Positions 7,733 to 18,210 of a stretch of DNA of 49,304 nucleotides are shown here, one piece after another. The notes under the pieces are model-generated. The model worked only from the letters and a program-made list of their open reading frames with translations. It did no database searches and was not told where the DNA came from. Origin of the DNA: an uncultured Patescibacteria group bacterium (GTDB lineage: Bacteria > Patescibacteriota > Minisyncoccia > Phycocordibacterales > UBA12088); assembly GCA_947259245.1 (NCBI GenBank), contig CAMYLP010000011.1:1-49304 (forward strand), read 5' to 3'. The position numbers were made by a program, and so were the translations under genes. The stretch's first letter is position 1. Each line of letters begins with the position of its first letter.

Positions 7733-8995
7733 TTAATGAGTCGGCAGGTTTGCCGGTGCCTGTGCACGGGTGCTTGTAATGCGTTGTATCGTGGGAGTCT
7801 TCGCGACAGAACCCGGTAGATGGTAAAGCGTTGCAAGCTCTTCACTGGTAAGCATAAAGTGCCGAAATACGTATGGTGCGTGGAACCATGAGCGACGTCG
7901 ATAGGCATCGACTATCTGTACTTTCATCCTGTTCTCACGTACACCGTTAAAATCCTGCCACGGGTAAGCAAGTTTGTTCTGCCATCTTTCTGCAGAGGGT
8001 ATTATCATGTTGTACCCAGGCGTGCCAAACGGTTGCCACATCGATCCGATACCCGACACGTTCACGCCATCGAATTGCTCATGCTCTGCCAAGTAGATCG
8101 CGCGTATGCCGACATCCCACGCTGAGCTTGCCAGTGACGTGCGGTTTATCGCTTGTATACGCTTTATCTGCCTGTCGGAGAGTGTTTTACCCACGCCACC
8201 ATCGGGAAATACAATGGTCTCCTCGGGGGTATTACGTATCTTGGATACTTCTTCCTTTGCTATGTCATTGTAGCTCTTTGCATTGCGCGTCATACCAAAA
8301 GTGATGTCCTCTTTCTTGTGAGCACGCGCGAGTATCTGTATCCATAGGTGCTCCCCCTTCCCCATGGAGCCCGCAAACTCCAATACATGTGCCATGGGAT
8401 CAACTTTTTGTTCTTCCTTCATGGCTGACTGGTCGAGGTTGAACTCTGTGTAGGTGCGTATCGGAACACCGATCGGACTCATTAACATGTAGTCCATACC
8501 ATACACGTTGTGGGTATCGAGTGAGAATGGGAACGCAAGAGCGTAATCTTCAACCTCGACCACTTCTGCCTCAGGGTAGTGTGCGTATATGGTACGTTCG
8601 ATGAAACGACGGAACGAGCTGCGCGCCCAGATGTACAGATGTACCTGACCTTCGATAGAAACGATCTCAAAACTGTACCACATACGGACCTTGCCAAGCC
8701 AGATGCGGTCTAAGAATGTAGCCTCACCTCCGAACATAAAGAGACCGTCAAAGACAGCTAGCATCGCTTGTGGGGACTTGTACACTTCCGACGGAAGACG
8801 CAACTCGAGCAATATGTACTCCTGGTCAGCAATAAATCGGGCGCGCACGTACCTCATCCACACGTGCCAGAATGAAACCGCGAGTATGGGTGGTCCCCAG
8901 TACGGCGCGTAGTGGAATATCAAACCAAACGCATCCCACACGCGTAGCATCTGCTCGCCAATTCCTGCGACTTGGGCAAGTGCTTCCGGATACAT
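7733..8995 (-). CDS. conserved Patescibacteria membrane-anchored protein, possibly type IV secretion-associated
   Basis: 420 residues. A hydrophobic stretch near residues 22-45 (HYAPYWGPPILAVSFWHVWM) anchors a large soluble domain. The motifs LPSEVYKSP, WYSFEIVSIEGQVHLYIW, YAHYPEAEVVEV, TYTEFNLDQ and a C-terminal FMLTSEELATLYHLPG...APANLPTH resemble a family that in Patescibacteria genomes often sits near VirB4/VirD4-like ATPases (I recall the label DUF8128, not verified). No such ATPase is in the window; MltG, a wall-opening enzyme, is the next gene. Inference: part of a DNA- or protein-transfer machine. Function is not shown by the sequence itself. Confidence 0.6.
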   Translation of the reverse strand: MYPEALAQVAGIGEQMLRVWDAFGLIFHYAPYWGPPILAVSFWHVWMRYVRARFIADQEYILLELRLPSEVYKSPQAMLAVFDGLFMFGGEATFLDRIWLGKVRMWYSFEIVSIEGQVHLYIWARSSFRRFIERTIYAHYPEAEVVEVEDYALAFPFSLDTHNVYGMDYMLMSPIGVPIRTYTEFNLDQSAMKEEQKVDPMAHVLEFAGSMGKGEHLWIQILARAHKKEDITFGMTRNAKSYNDIAKEEVSKIRNTPEETIVFPDGGVGKTLSDRQIKRIQAINRTSLASSAWDVGIRAIYLAEHEQFDGVNVSGIGSMWQPFGTPGYNMIIPSAERWQNKLAYPWQDFNGVRENRMKVQIVDAYRRRSWFHAPYVFRHFMLTSEELATLYHLPGSVAKTPTIQRITSTRAQAPANLPTH

Positions 8996-9008
8996 ATATG
9001 GTGTTTAC

Positions 9009-9017
9009 AGTATAACA
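9009..9017 (-). promoter_or_regulatory. extended -10 promoter element for the 8995 gene
   Basis: Minus strand reads TGTTATACT, an extended -10 (TGn plus TATACT). No good -35 is found 16-18 bases upstream. Predicted start of transcription is near 9002, a 7-base leader. Confidence 0.5.
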
Positions 9018-9089
9018 GAAGCACGGGTGCCTGGTACCCTCTTGTTCGAGCACAACGCTAGCGCTGTGCGTCGCACGACGTTCGAATAG

Positions 9090-10130
9090 TTACGCGGTTT
9101 CCCGCATACTGTACCTGCCGTCATTGTCACGCGCAAACCGCGAGCTGTCCTGCAAATTGATGAAAATTGTATTGTCCTTCACGTACCGTTCACGTCTCAC
9201 TGCATCGATAACCTCCTCACGCGTAAGTGGTCCTTGGCGCTGCAATATCTCGGCGATCACGTCCCGAACCGGTCCTGCACTGTACCCCCACTCCTTCAGC
9301 GCGTAGATACCACGACCAACAAGAACGAAACGCTCATCTTTAATGAGCTCATTATGGCAGGTTGCTTCATGTGCACGACGGTTGAACAGTTCAGTTATGG
9401 TACTCGCAACTTCGCGGAAATGCATTGGGCTCCCATGTCGCTTGATGACGAGGTATGCATAGTCACGCATGCCCTTAGCACGTACGTTGGGGGAGTGTGC
9501 ACGTCCCCACTCGCCCAGCGGATTCTTGCCGATACTCTTACTCAAGGTTAGCCAGCGTCTCAGTATCTCCTCATTCTTCATCTCGCTGTTCAACTCCTGC
9601 AATTCTCGCAGGAATGAATCAATGAGCACCGATTCTTCAACGAGTTCGTCGTCATCAAGCGAATCATACAAACGACGAAGGGAGCCATGTACCTTGTCCG
9701 CAAGGTCCTGGTCCGTGTGCCAGCGGTGGCGAAACTCATCGTTTTCTTTTTCTTTCGTGAACGCTTCACCCAGCACTAGCATCAGATGAATGTGGTTGCG
9801 GGTGCTCTGGTCACGCGCGAGCTCCTCCAAAAGTTCATCCTCGGGAACCACACCACCCATGCTTGTGATCGTTTCTTTCAGCTCATCAAACGTTCCCTGT
9901 TCATTCTGAAACACGTCCGACTTCCGTATCATCGATAGTGCATAATTCTCAATTTGTCGGACACGCTCGCGTGTTATACCGTACTCCTGTCCTATGGCCT
10001 CGAGTGTGACAGGATTCGTACTCTTACCGAGTCCATATCGACTAATGAGTACGTTCTGTGCACGTTCAGGCAACACTGCAAGCAGGCGCTTGACAATTGT
10101 CTTTGGTTTAAATGTGAGTTTTTCTGCCAT
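9090..10130 (-). CDS. sigma-70 region 4-like / HARE-HTH-like DNA-binding protein
   Basis: 346 residues. Residues about 12-70 read like sigma-70 region 4: PERAQNVLISRYGLG, then LEAIGQEYGITRERVRQIENYAL, the helix-turn-helix that binds the -35 box. No region 2 or 3 is present, so it cannot be a full sigma factor. Residues about 215-285 (YAYLVIKRHGSPMHFREVAS...ERFVLVGRGIYALKEWGY) match the winged-helix HARE-HTH pattern seen in RpoE-delta and restriction-linked proteins; a second similar unit follows at about 286-343 (VIAEILQRQGPLTREEVIDAV). Inference: a transcription regulator that touches RNA polymerase or promoter DNA. It is transcribed from a clear promoter at 10209-10237 with a 71-base leader. 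Confidence 0.78.
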   Translation of the reverse strand: MAEKLTFKPKTIVKRLLAVLPERAQNVLISRYGLGKSTNPVTLEAIGQEYGITRERVRQIENYALSMIRKSDVFQNEQGTFDELKETITSMGGVVPEDELLEELARDQSTRNHIHLMLVLGEAFTKEKENDEFRHRWHTDQDLADKVHGSLRRLYDSLDDDELVEESVLIDSFLRELQELNSEMKNEEILRRWLTLSKSIGKNPLGEWGRAHSPNVRAKGMRDYAYLVIKRHGSPMHFREVASTITELFNRRAHEATCHNELIKDERFVLVGRGIYALKEWGYSAGPVRDVIAEILQRQGPLTREEVIDAVRRERYVKDNTIFINLQDSSRFARDNDGRYSMRETA

Positions 10131-10208
10131 AGGTATATTATGCCTGTAGTACTGCTAAATATTGCTTCGCAACAAAGTGAAAATTTATGCAACTATATAC
10201 GTATGTGG

Positions 10209-10237
10209 AAAATAGCACGACTAGTCCCCAGCGTCAA
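10209..10237 (-). promoter_or_regulatory. sigma-70 type promoter of the sigma4/HARE gene
   Basis: Minus strand: TTGACG (10232-10237), 17-base spacer, TATTTT (10209-10214). Expected start near 10202, giving a 71-base AT-rich leader before ATG 10130. A second box, CATAAT, sits exactly six bases before the ATG and could give a leaderless transcript. The remaining 10238-10401 shows no gene. Confidence 0.65.
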
Positions 10238-10401
10238 GTTTTTATTGTTCTGCAGCATACGTTTGTACCAAGCGCATGAATATACGCTGCTGCTGTTCTG
10301 TGCGGGAGTTCACGGTGACGTCGGTGCGTACCACGCACATTCGTACATAGCGACGCTCCGCTCGTACCGTACTGAGCCACACGGTGCTGTGCGCACGCAT
10401 C

Positions 10402-13230
<2,829 letters not shown>

Positions 13231-13277
13231 ATCGGTGTATACTGTGTTCGACGCGTAAAAATCTACTATACAACGAT

Positions 13278-13976
13278 ATGACAACAAATAAAAAGTACCA
13301 GCATCTCTTCTTCGACCTCGATAACACAATTACGAGAAGTCGTTCGCCAATAACCGACGAGATGAGGGTGCGTATCATGAGTATGCCGGAAGACATTGTG
13401 GTCATTTCGGGTGCAGCCGTGCCACAAATGGAGCAACAGTTAGGAGACATTGAGGCCTACCTGCTCGGTCAGAATGGAAACCATGCCGTCTACAAAGGCA
13501 AAGAGCTTTGGAACGATGCGCTCACTGAGTCCGACGTCGCTGAGATCGAGCGGCACATCGAGTCACTACAACGTGACTGGGAGGTCCCCGATGAGAATGA
13601 CCTTGTCGAATATCGGGGTTGTCAGCTATCGTATTCGATATATGGACACCACGCCCCTTACGAAGAAAAGGAAGCATTCGATCCGGACCAAAAAAAGCGT
13701 CGTGCATTGCTCGCAGCCTCACCGCTTCATTCCTCAAACATAGAGGTAAAGATAGCGGGCACGACGACGCTTGATTATTTTAAGAAAGGTATGAATAAGG
13801 GCGCAAATATTACACGTCTCATAGATGAACTTGGATGGGACAAGCACGATTGTGTATACATTGGCGACGCGCTCTTCCCCGGCGGAAATGATGAAAGTGT
13901 TGTCGGTGTGATAGAAACAAGGGCCGTGAACAATCCAGACGACACGTACGCGCTTTTGACGCGCATCAGCATGTAG
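13278..13976 (+). CDS. HAD-superfamily phosphatase, phosphomannomutase-like (HAD-IIB)
   Basis: 232 residues. HAD motif I FFDLDNT at 11-17 gives nucleophile Asp13 and acid Asp15; motif II VVISGAA; a lysine-bearing DYFKKGMNKGANI segment; and motif IV YIGDALFPGGND near 195-206. The KG...NI and GD...PGGND signatures resemble eukaryotic-type phosphomannomutase and related sugar-phosphate HADs. It is transcribed divergently from leuS across 47 bases. A TACTAT box at 13264-13269 lies 8 bases before the ATG, so a near-leaderless mRNA is possible. Exact substrate (hexose phosphate mutase or phosphatase) cannot be told. Confidence 0.85.
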   Translation: MTTNKKYQHLFFDLDNTITRSRSPITDEMRVRIMSMPEDIVVISGAAVPQMEQQLGDIEAYLLGQNGNHAVYKGKELWNDALTESDVAEIERHIESLQRDWEVPDENDLVEYRGCQLSYSIYGHHAPYEEKEAFDPDQKKRRALLAASPLHSSNIEVKIAGTTTLDYFKKGMNKGANITRLIDELGWDKHDCVYIGDALFPGGNDESVVGVIETRAVNNPDDTYALLTRISM

Positions 13977-14023
13977 GGTATGGTGTCGTAGGATTCATAT
14001 AAAGTTTACACAGGAGGAGTGCT

Positions 14024-14335
14024 TTGGAATATCAAAAAGTCGAACTGAACGAGATTGAAAAACGTCTCTTCGTGCAGGCAGTGTGTACGGTAGCGGCGCT
14101 GATGGATGCGTTGCACAGAGATAAGGATATACAAGAGACAGCGCTAGCAGCGATAGAACTGGACTGTCAACGTAATATGGACACGCTGGCAGATTTGCTT
14201 GACGAGAAAGGTAGCAGCTCCTTTTCATATCGGCTTGCTGCTGGTGCAAAAAAGCACCCTGATGAAGAAATGACGGACTATGCAAATCGGGTTCTCCACC
14301 TTCTTAGTGAGGCAGATCTTCGCGTCACTACCTGA
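14024..14335 (+). CDS. small hypothetical helical protein, TTG start
   Basis: 103 residues, no family recognised; helix-rich and acidic (ELNEIEKRLFVQAVCTVAALMDAL), no membrane segment. The start is TTG at 14024, decided by a perfect AGGAGG at 14012-14017 with a 6-base spacer. This is one of few textbook Shine-Dalgarno sites in the window. It follows the HAD gene by 47 bases and is closed by a strong terminator, so it is the last gene of that unit. Confidence 0.7.
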   Translation: MEYQKVELNEIEKRLFVQAVCTVAALMDALHRDKDIQETALAAIELDCQRNMDTLADLLDEKGSSSFSYRLAAGAKKHPDEEMTDYANRVLHLLSEADLRVTT

Positions 14336-14342
14336 GTCACTT

Positions 14343-14377
14343 AGCGAGCATGGACAAATCCATGCTCGCTTTTCTTT
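14343..14377 (+). terminator. rho-independent terminator after the 14024 gene
   Basis: Perfect 11-bp stem (14343-14353 with 14360-14370), 6-base loop, then TTTCTTT. It starts 8 bases after the stop codon. The convergent ychF gene ends at 14384. Confidence 0.92.
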
Positions 14378-14383
14378 AGCTCA

Positions 14384-15478
14384 CTAGACGCGAAACACAA
14401 TAACGTCACCGTCGCGTACAATGTACTCTTTCCCTTCAATCCGAAGGATGCCGGTGTCGCGTGCATTTGTGTATGAACCAGCCTTGAGGAGCTCATCACA
14501 CGAGATGACCTCGGCACGGATGAACTTCTCTTCAAAATCAGTGTGTATCGCTGCTCCCGCCTGCGGCGCAGTGCTCCCTCGCTGTATGGTCCATGCTCGT
14601 GTCTCCGTATCGCCCGTGGTGAAAAAAGTAATGAGTCCCAACATGTCGTAGCCTGTACGAATGAGGTCGTTTATACCGTTATCAAGCACACCGTACTCCT
14701 GTCTGAACATGTCACGGTCGTCCTTGGCAAGCTCCCGGAGCTCTCCCTCTACATTTGCATCAACACATACATACGAGGCGCTTGTTTGTTCAAAAAAGTT
14801 CATGAGCCTATGCCACCGTTCGTCATTCTGTTCATCAAAGTTGTACCCTCCCGCTTTCTTGTTCAAGACGTAAAGGATGGGTTTCATGGTAATGAGCCCA
14901 AGTTGCCTGAGTATGGTCGCATCCTCGTCAGGTGTGTGGGGGGCAAGGAGCTTCCCGGATTCGAGTACCTGTGTGGCTCGCGCTAGCACATCTTTCTCTA
15001 GCAGCGCCTCTTTGTCTCCACGTTTTACCTCACGTTCAAGAGAAGCCAGGCGTTTCGTCGCTGTTTGAAGATCCGCCAGTACAAGCTCGAGGTTAATAAC
15101 TTCAATGTCCTGCATGGGGTCAACAGCACCAGAGACGTGTGTGATGTTTGTATCATCAAAAATTCGGACAACCTCCGCGATCGCATCGGTCTCCCGTATG
15201 TTTGAAAGGAACTGGTTACCCAGTCCCTCGCCTGCACTAGCTCCCTGTACAAGACCTGCGATATCCACAAACTCCACTGCTGCAGGTATTGTTTTGGCAC
15301 TCTTGCTCATCTCGCTCAATCGGTCCAGACGTGGGTCAGGCACGGCCACCACACCGACGGACGGATCGATGGTGCAAAAAGGGAAATTTTCCGCAGCAAC
15401 GGACTTTTCAGTGAGCGCATTGAAGAGCGTGCTCTTCCCCACGTTCGGTAAACCAACTATACCTATCGAGAGCGACAT
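14384..15478 (-). CDS. ychF: redox-regulated ATPase/GTPase YchF (OLA1 family)
   Basis: 364 residues, the normal size. P-loop GLPNVGKSTLFNAL at about 8-21, switch region NFPFCTIDP, DIAGLVQGASAGEGLGNQFL, a coiled-coil insert (residues about 130-170), LNKKAGG for base recognition, and a C-terminal TGS domain (TTGDTETRAWTIQRGSTAPQAAG-like, split) ending YIVRDGDVIVFRV. YchF binds ribosomes and hydrolyses ATP. Start at ATG 15478 is set by the P-loop distance and by the promoter directly before it; the longer frame to 15553 would include the promoter. The transcript should begin about one base before the ATG. Confidence 0.97.
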   Translation of the reverse strand: MSLSIGIVGLPNVGKSTLFNALTEKSVAAENFPFCTIDPSVGVVAVPDPRLDRLSEMSKSAKTIPAAVEFVDIAGLVQGASAGEGLGNQFLSNIRETDAIAEVVRIFDDTNITHVSGAVDPMQDIEVINLELVLADLQTATKRLASLEREVKRGDKEALLEKDVLARATQVLESGKLLAPHTPDEDATILRQLGLITMKPILYVLNKKAGGYNFDEQNDERWHRLMNFFEQTSASYVCVDANVEGELRELAKDDRDMFRQEYGVLDNGINDLIRTGYDMLGLITFFTTGDTETRAWTIQRGSTAPQAGAAIHTDFEEKFIRAEVISCDELLKAGSYTNARDTGILRIEGKEYIVRDGDVIVFRV

Positions 15479-15485
15479 GCGAGTG

Positions 15486-15514
15486 ATAGTACCAGTGGTC
15501 AATGAGAAGTACAA
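15486..15514 (-). promoter_or_regulatory. ychF promoter with extended -10
   Basis: Minus strand: TTGTAC (15509-15514), 17-base spacer ending TGG, then TACTAT (15486-15491), i.e. TGGTACTAT. Predicted start 15479, next to ATG 15478: leaderless ychF mRNA. Confidence 0.72.
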
Positions 15515-15528
15515 CAGCGCACGCCACG

Positions 15529-15556
15529 TTGACTTTGTTGGTACGACGCGCATAGT
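15529..15556 (+). promoter_or_regulatory. candidate promoter for the 15588 gene
   Basis: TTGACT (15529-15534), 16-base spacer, CATAGT (15551-15556). Expected start near 15563. It is divergent to the ychF promoter 15 bases away. The -10 is moderate. Confidence 0.4.
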
Positions 15557-15587
15557 AATGTGAGGTTAGATAGAACAGGAGGTACAC

Positions 15588-16136
15588 ATGGACATGACAC
15601 AACTGCTGGTTTTGTTCGAACCATGGTACATCGTCGTACTCGTCCTCGGTGCACTTGCCTACTTCTGGTATCGTTCTACGTACTGGGAACATGAAGCGCG
15701 GCGATACACATTGGAAGAACATATACGGACCTCACTTTTAAATATCGCGTCAGCTCCGAGAGATGTGTGTGATGATGATGAGTACGAAGAGTGGTTACGT
15801 GCCGCCGGTATGGGGTCGATTCTCGACATAGACACACTACAGGAACAGTATGTCGTAGCGAAGGAGTACGCCAGTCTTCCCTTCGGATGGGAACGCAGAG
15901 GAGAACATGGACCTACATTACTCGTGGTGGGTGTATGCGAACAGGACACTCACCACGTGACCATTCTGCCAAAGTTCATTGTCTATTATGCTACGTCACA
16001 ACCGGGTCAACCGGTTCGACGGGAGCCGAAGATCGACGGCACACAGCTTCACGAGGTACGAGCACTTGACGGTTCGTGGCACCTCATCACTGAAGAACAA
16101 GCACAACAACTCATATGTCGTGCTCACAGCTCGTGA
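15588..16136 (+). CDS. hypothetical single-pass membrane protein
   Basis: 182 residues of no recognised family. The N-terminus has one membrane segment at about 13-29 (WYIVVLVLGALAYFWY), then an Arg/Glu-rich helix and a soluble region with LPFGWERRGEHGPTLLVVGV and a beta-rich tail. A strong AGGAGG lies 8 bases before ATG 15588. The gene stands alone between a divergent ychF and a bidirectional terminator. Confidence 0.72.
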   Translation: MDMTQLLVLFEPWYIVVLVLGALAYFWYRSTYWEHEARRYTLEEHIRTSLLNIASAPRDVCDDDEYEEWLRAAGMGSILDIDTLQEQYVVAKEYASLPFGWERRGEHGPTLLVVGVCEQDTHHVTILPKFIVYYATSQPGQPVRREPKIDGTQLHEVRALDGSWHLITEEQAQQLICRAHSS

Positions 16137-16148
16137 TGCCATTTCAAC

Positions 16149-16182
16149 AAACCCTAGACCGTGTCGCTGTCTAGGGTTTCAT
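16149..16182 (+). terminator. bidirectional terminator between convergent genes
   Basis: 11-bp perfect stem (16149-16159 with 16169-16179), 9-base loop, TTTC on the plus side and TTTGTT on the minus side. It can close both the 15588 gene and the 16196-16429 gene. Confidence 0.82.
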
Positions 16183-16195
16183 TCTGATGGGATCG

Positions 16196-16429
16196 CTACT
16201 CTCCGAGTGCTTGCTTGAGTTCCTTTTGGTACTTCTTCCCCACCTCCATCATCGCGAGCATCTGGTCCTTTCCCTCCTTTTTTACTTTATGCTCTACCTC
16301 CTTGCTCATTTTCACAAACAGGTCGGGGTTATTATCCAGTATCTTCATGATCATATCCCGTTGATCCTTCGGCATGTTTTTGAGCTGGCGCTCCGCCGCT
16401 TTTTTTATGAGAAAGTCTTTTACACCCAT
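16196..16429 (-). CDS. small conserved hypothetical basic protein
   Basis: 77 residues: MGVKDFLIKKAAERQLKNMP, a conserved-looking helical N-terminus, then DNNPDLFVKMSKEVEHKVKK and a Lys-rich helix to the end. Small proteins starting with 'KDFLxKK...QLKxxP' are common in Patescibacteria, without known function (recollection, not verified). No membrane segment. It may interact with RNA or ribosomes given its charge, but this is not shown. ATG 16429 has no Shine-Dalgarno. Confidence 0.68.
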   Translation of the reverse strand: MGVKDFLIKKAAERQLKNMPKDQRDMIMKILDNNPDLFVKMSKEVEHKVKKEGKDQMLAMMEVGKKYQKELKQALGE

Positions 16430-16497
16430 GGCGATTTGTTAGTTCACTATGCGCACCAGTGTACCATACAAGAACCTGTACGTACTTCTCGTGATAG

Positions 16498-16526
16498 TTG
16501 ACAAAAGAGTAAATACGGTGTATTGT
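16498..16526 (+). promoter_or_regulatory. promoter of the RND efflux operon
   Basis: Perfect -35 TTGACA (16498-16503), 17-base spacer, -10 TATTGT (16521-16526). Start expected near 16533. It lies inside the longest open frame (from 16449) and so argues for a later start codon. Confidence 0.78.
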
Positions 16527-16556
16527 AGCGCCTCCTACTATATATCACCACCAACC

Positions 16557-18206
16557 GTGAACGTCATACGCACACGATTCGTACGAGCGCTGAGGCGCGT
16601 ACATACCCACACGAAGAACCATCCGAGGACGAGCATACTGGTTGTCGTCCTCATTGTTGTTGCCGGTATCACACTGCTCAGAGATGGTACGAACGAAAAC
16701 GCAGTCGAAACAAACTCACCCACGCCGGTCCACGTTGCCACTGTTGGTGCGTTGGCGCGTGACACGGAACCACTTGTTCTCCTTGGTGAGGTACGCAGCG
16801 TCTCACAAGCAGAGTTACGTGCACAGAAATCCGGTGAGGTCACACAAGTGTATGCTCGTGCAGACCAGGTTGTCCCGGCAGGTGCAATACTCGCAGAAAT
16901 CGACTCGGCGGCTGAACGTGCGGTAGTCCTATCTGCACAAGGGGCGGTTGCTGCGGCGGAGGCACAGCTTGAAAAGACCATTACCGGTGCTCGTAGCGAG
17001 GACCGGGTCAGTGCAGCAGCCGGTACGCAAGGCGCAACAATATCTCTTGCTGCAGCTGAAGAGAGTGCCCGAACCACATACAGTCAAGCGTACGCACTTG
17101 CTGCAGACGCGGTCTTTGCGCAGGCAGATGATTTCTTCAGCGATGTCTACACGGTCGATCCAAGCTTCCGTGTGCGCTCTGCGGAGTTTGATGAACGTCA
17201 GATGCTGGAAAAGGAACGTGTTGCTATAGGTGAACTGTTACGTGCGTGGAACGAAGCGACCAAGGTCGCCCTCCCTGCTGCGGACCTTGACCGCCTACTT
17301 GCCGAAGCGCACGCCGACCTCTCGCGCATCAGTAGTTTTCTCAACCAGATCAGTACGTTTATATCAGAGCAGGAGCTGACTACTGATCTTACGACAGGTG
17401 ACAAGGCAGCACAGGAGGCCCAGATGGCGGGTGCCCGAAGTGCGGTCGCTGGTGCACGTGGCAGTGTTACAAGCGCGCGCACCGCACTTGCAAATGCGGT
17501 AAGCACGCAGGTGACCGCAAGTTTCGGTGAGAGCAAGATAGCTGTCGGTGCACGCAGCGAGGACATTGCTGTAGCGGAGGCCGCGGTGACACAAGCGCGA
17601 GGCACACTTGCAAGCGCGAGTGCCGCACTAGAGAATGCCCTCATACGAACACCGATAGCGGGTACCGTCACAACACTCAATGTTTCGCGCGGTGACTATG
17701 TAAGTATGCAGGACAGCATTGCTGTCGTTGCGAATCCTGGAGCGCTTGAGCTCGAGGCATTTGTGACAGGTCCCACACTCGAGCGTATCGCCGTCGGTCA
17801 GTCGGTGCTCATTGAAGGAACGTATACGGGCACAGTAACCACACGCTCACCAGGACTTGACCCGCAAACAAAGAAATCGCGTATTACTGTCGCCCTTCCA
17901 CGTGACGCGGACTTAGTGAACGGGAGCTTTGCCGAGCTCGCTATCCTTGAGGATGAGAACGCACATGGTGGCACACAGGCCGAGACAGGCACATTCGCTA
18001 TTCCGATAACAGCGGTGAAGGTGCTACCACGTGGTTTTGCCGTTTTTACGGTCAATGAGTCACAAGCGGTCGAGGCGATCTCAATAGTCGAAGGTCCCAT
18101 TATCGGCGCCAAAATGCTTGTCTCGGAAGGACTTCGTTCAGACGTGGTCATCGTCACGGATGTACGTGGCATTAAGGAGGGCGATACCGTAGAGATTGTA
18201 CGCTGA
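16557..18206 (+). CDS. RND/MFP efflux adaptor (HlyD-like)
   Basis: About 549 residues from GTG 16557, chosen because the promoter lies at 16498-16526 and because a basic, membrane-targeting start follows. One membrane segment (TSILVVVLIVVAGITLL, about 28-44) puts the rest outside. Visible: the split lipoyl/barrel-sandwich halves (LRAQKSGEVTQVYARADQVV and LIRTPIAGTVTTLNVSRGDYV), a long Ala-rich alpha-hairpin between them (about 130-350) holding two GARSED repeats, and a beta-barrel (TGPTLERIAVGQSV). Adaptors link an inner-membrane pump to an exit duct. The permease gene begins 4 bases after the stop. No TolC-like gene is present. Confidence 0.92.
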   Translation: MNVIRTRFVRALRRVHTHTKNHPRTSILVVVLIVVAGITLLRDGTNENAVETNSPTPVHVATVGALARDTEPLVLLGEVRSVSQAELRAQKSGEVTQVYARADQVVPAGAILAEIDSAAERAVVLSAQGAVAAAEAQLEKTITGARSEDRVSAAAGTQGATISLAAAEESARTTYSQAYALAADAVFAQADDFFSDVYTVDPSFRVRSAEFDERQMLEKERVAIGELLRAWNEATKVALPAADLDRLLAEAHADLSRISSFLNQISTFISEQELTTDLTTGDKAAQEAQMAGARSAVAGARGSVTSARTALANAVSTQVTASFGESKIAVGARSEDIAVAEAAVTQARGTLASASAALENALIRTPIAGTVTTLNVSRGDYVSMQDSIAVVANPGALELEAFVTGPTLERIAVGQSVLIEGTYTGTVTTRSPGLDPQTKKSRITVALPRDADLVNGSFAELAILEDENAHGGTQAETGTFAIPITAVKVLPRGFAVFTVNESQAVEAISIVEGPIIGAKMLVSEGLRSDVVIVTDVRGIKEGDTVEIVR

Positions 18207-18210
18207 ATGT

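Noticed and set aside
13231-13329. Longer LeuRS start at 13329
   Set aside because: Would overlap the divergent HAD gene and its start region; KxYDHxxIEKKWQ is the normal LeuRS N-terminus.
16449-16556. N-terminal 36 codons of the longest adaptor frame
   Set aside because: A strong promoter lies inside, and the sequence is unlike any adaptor start; GTG 16557 preferred.
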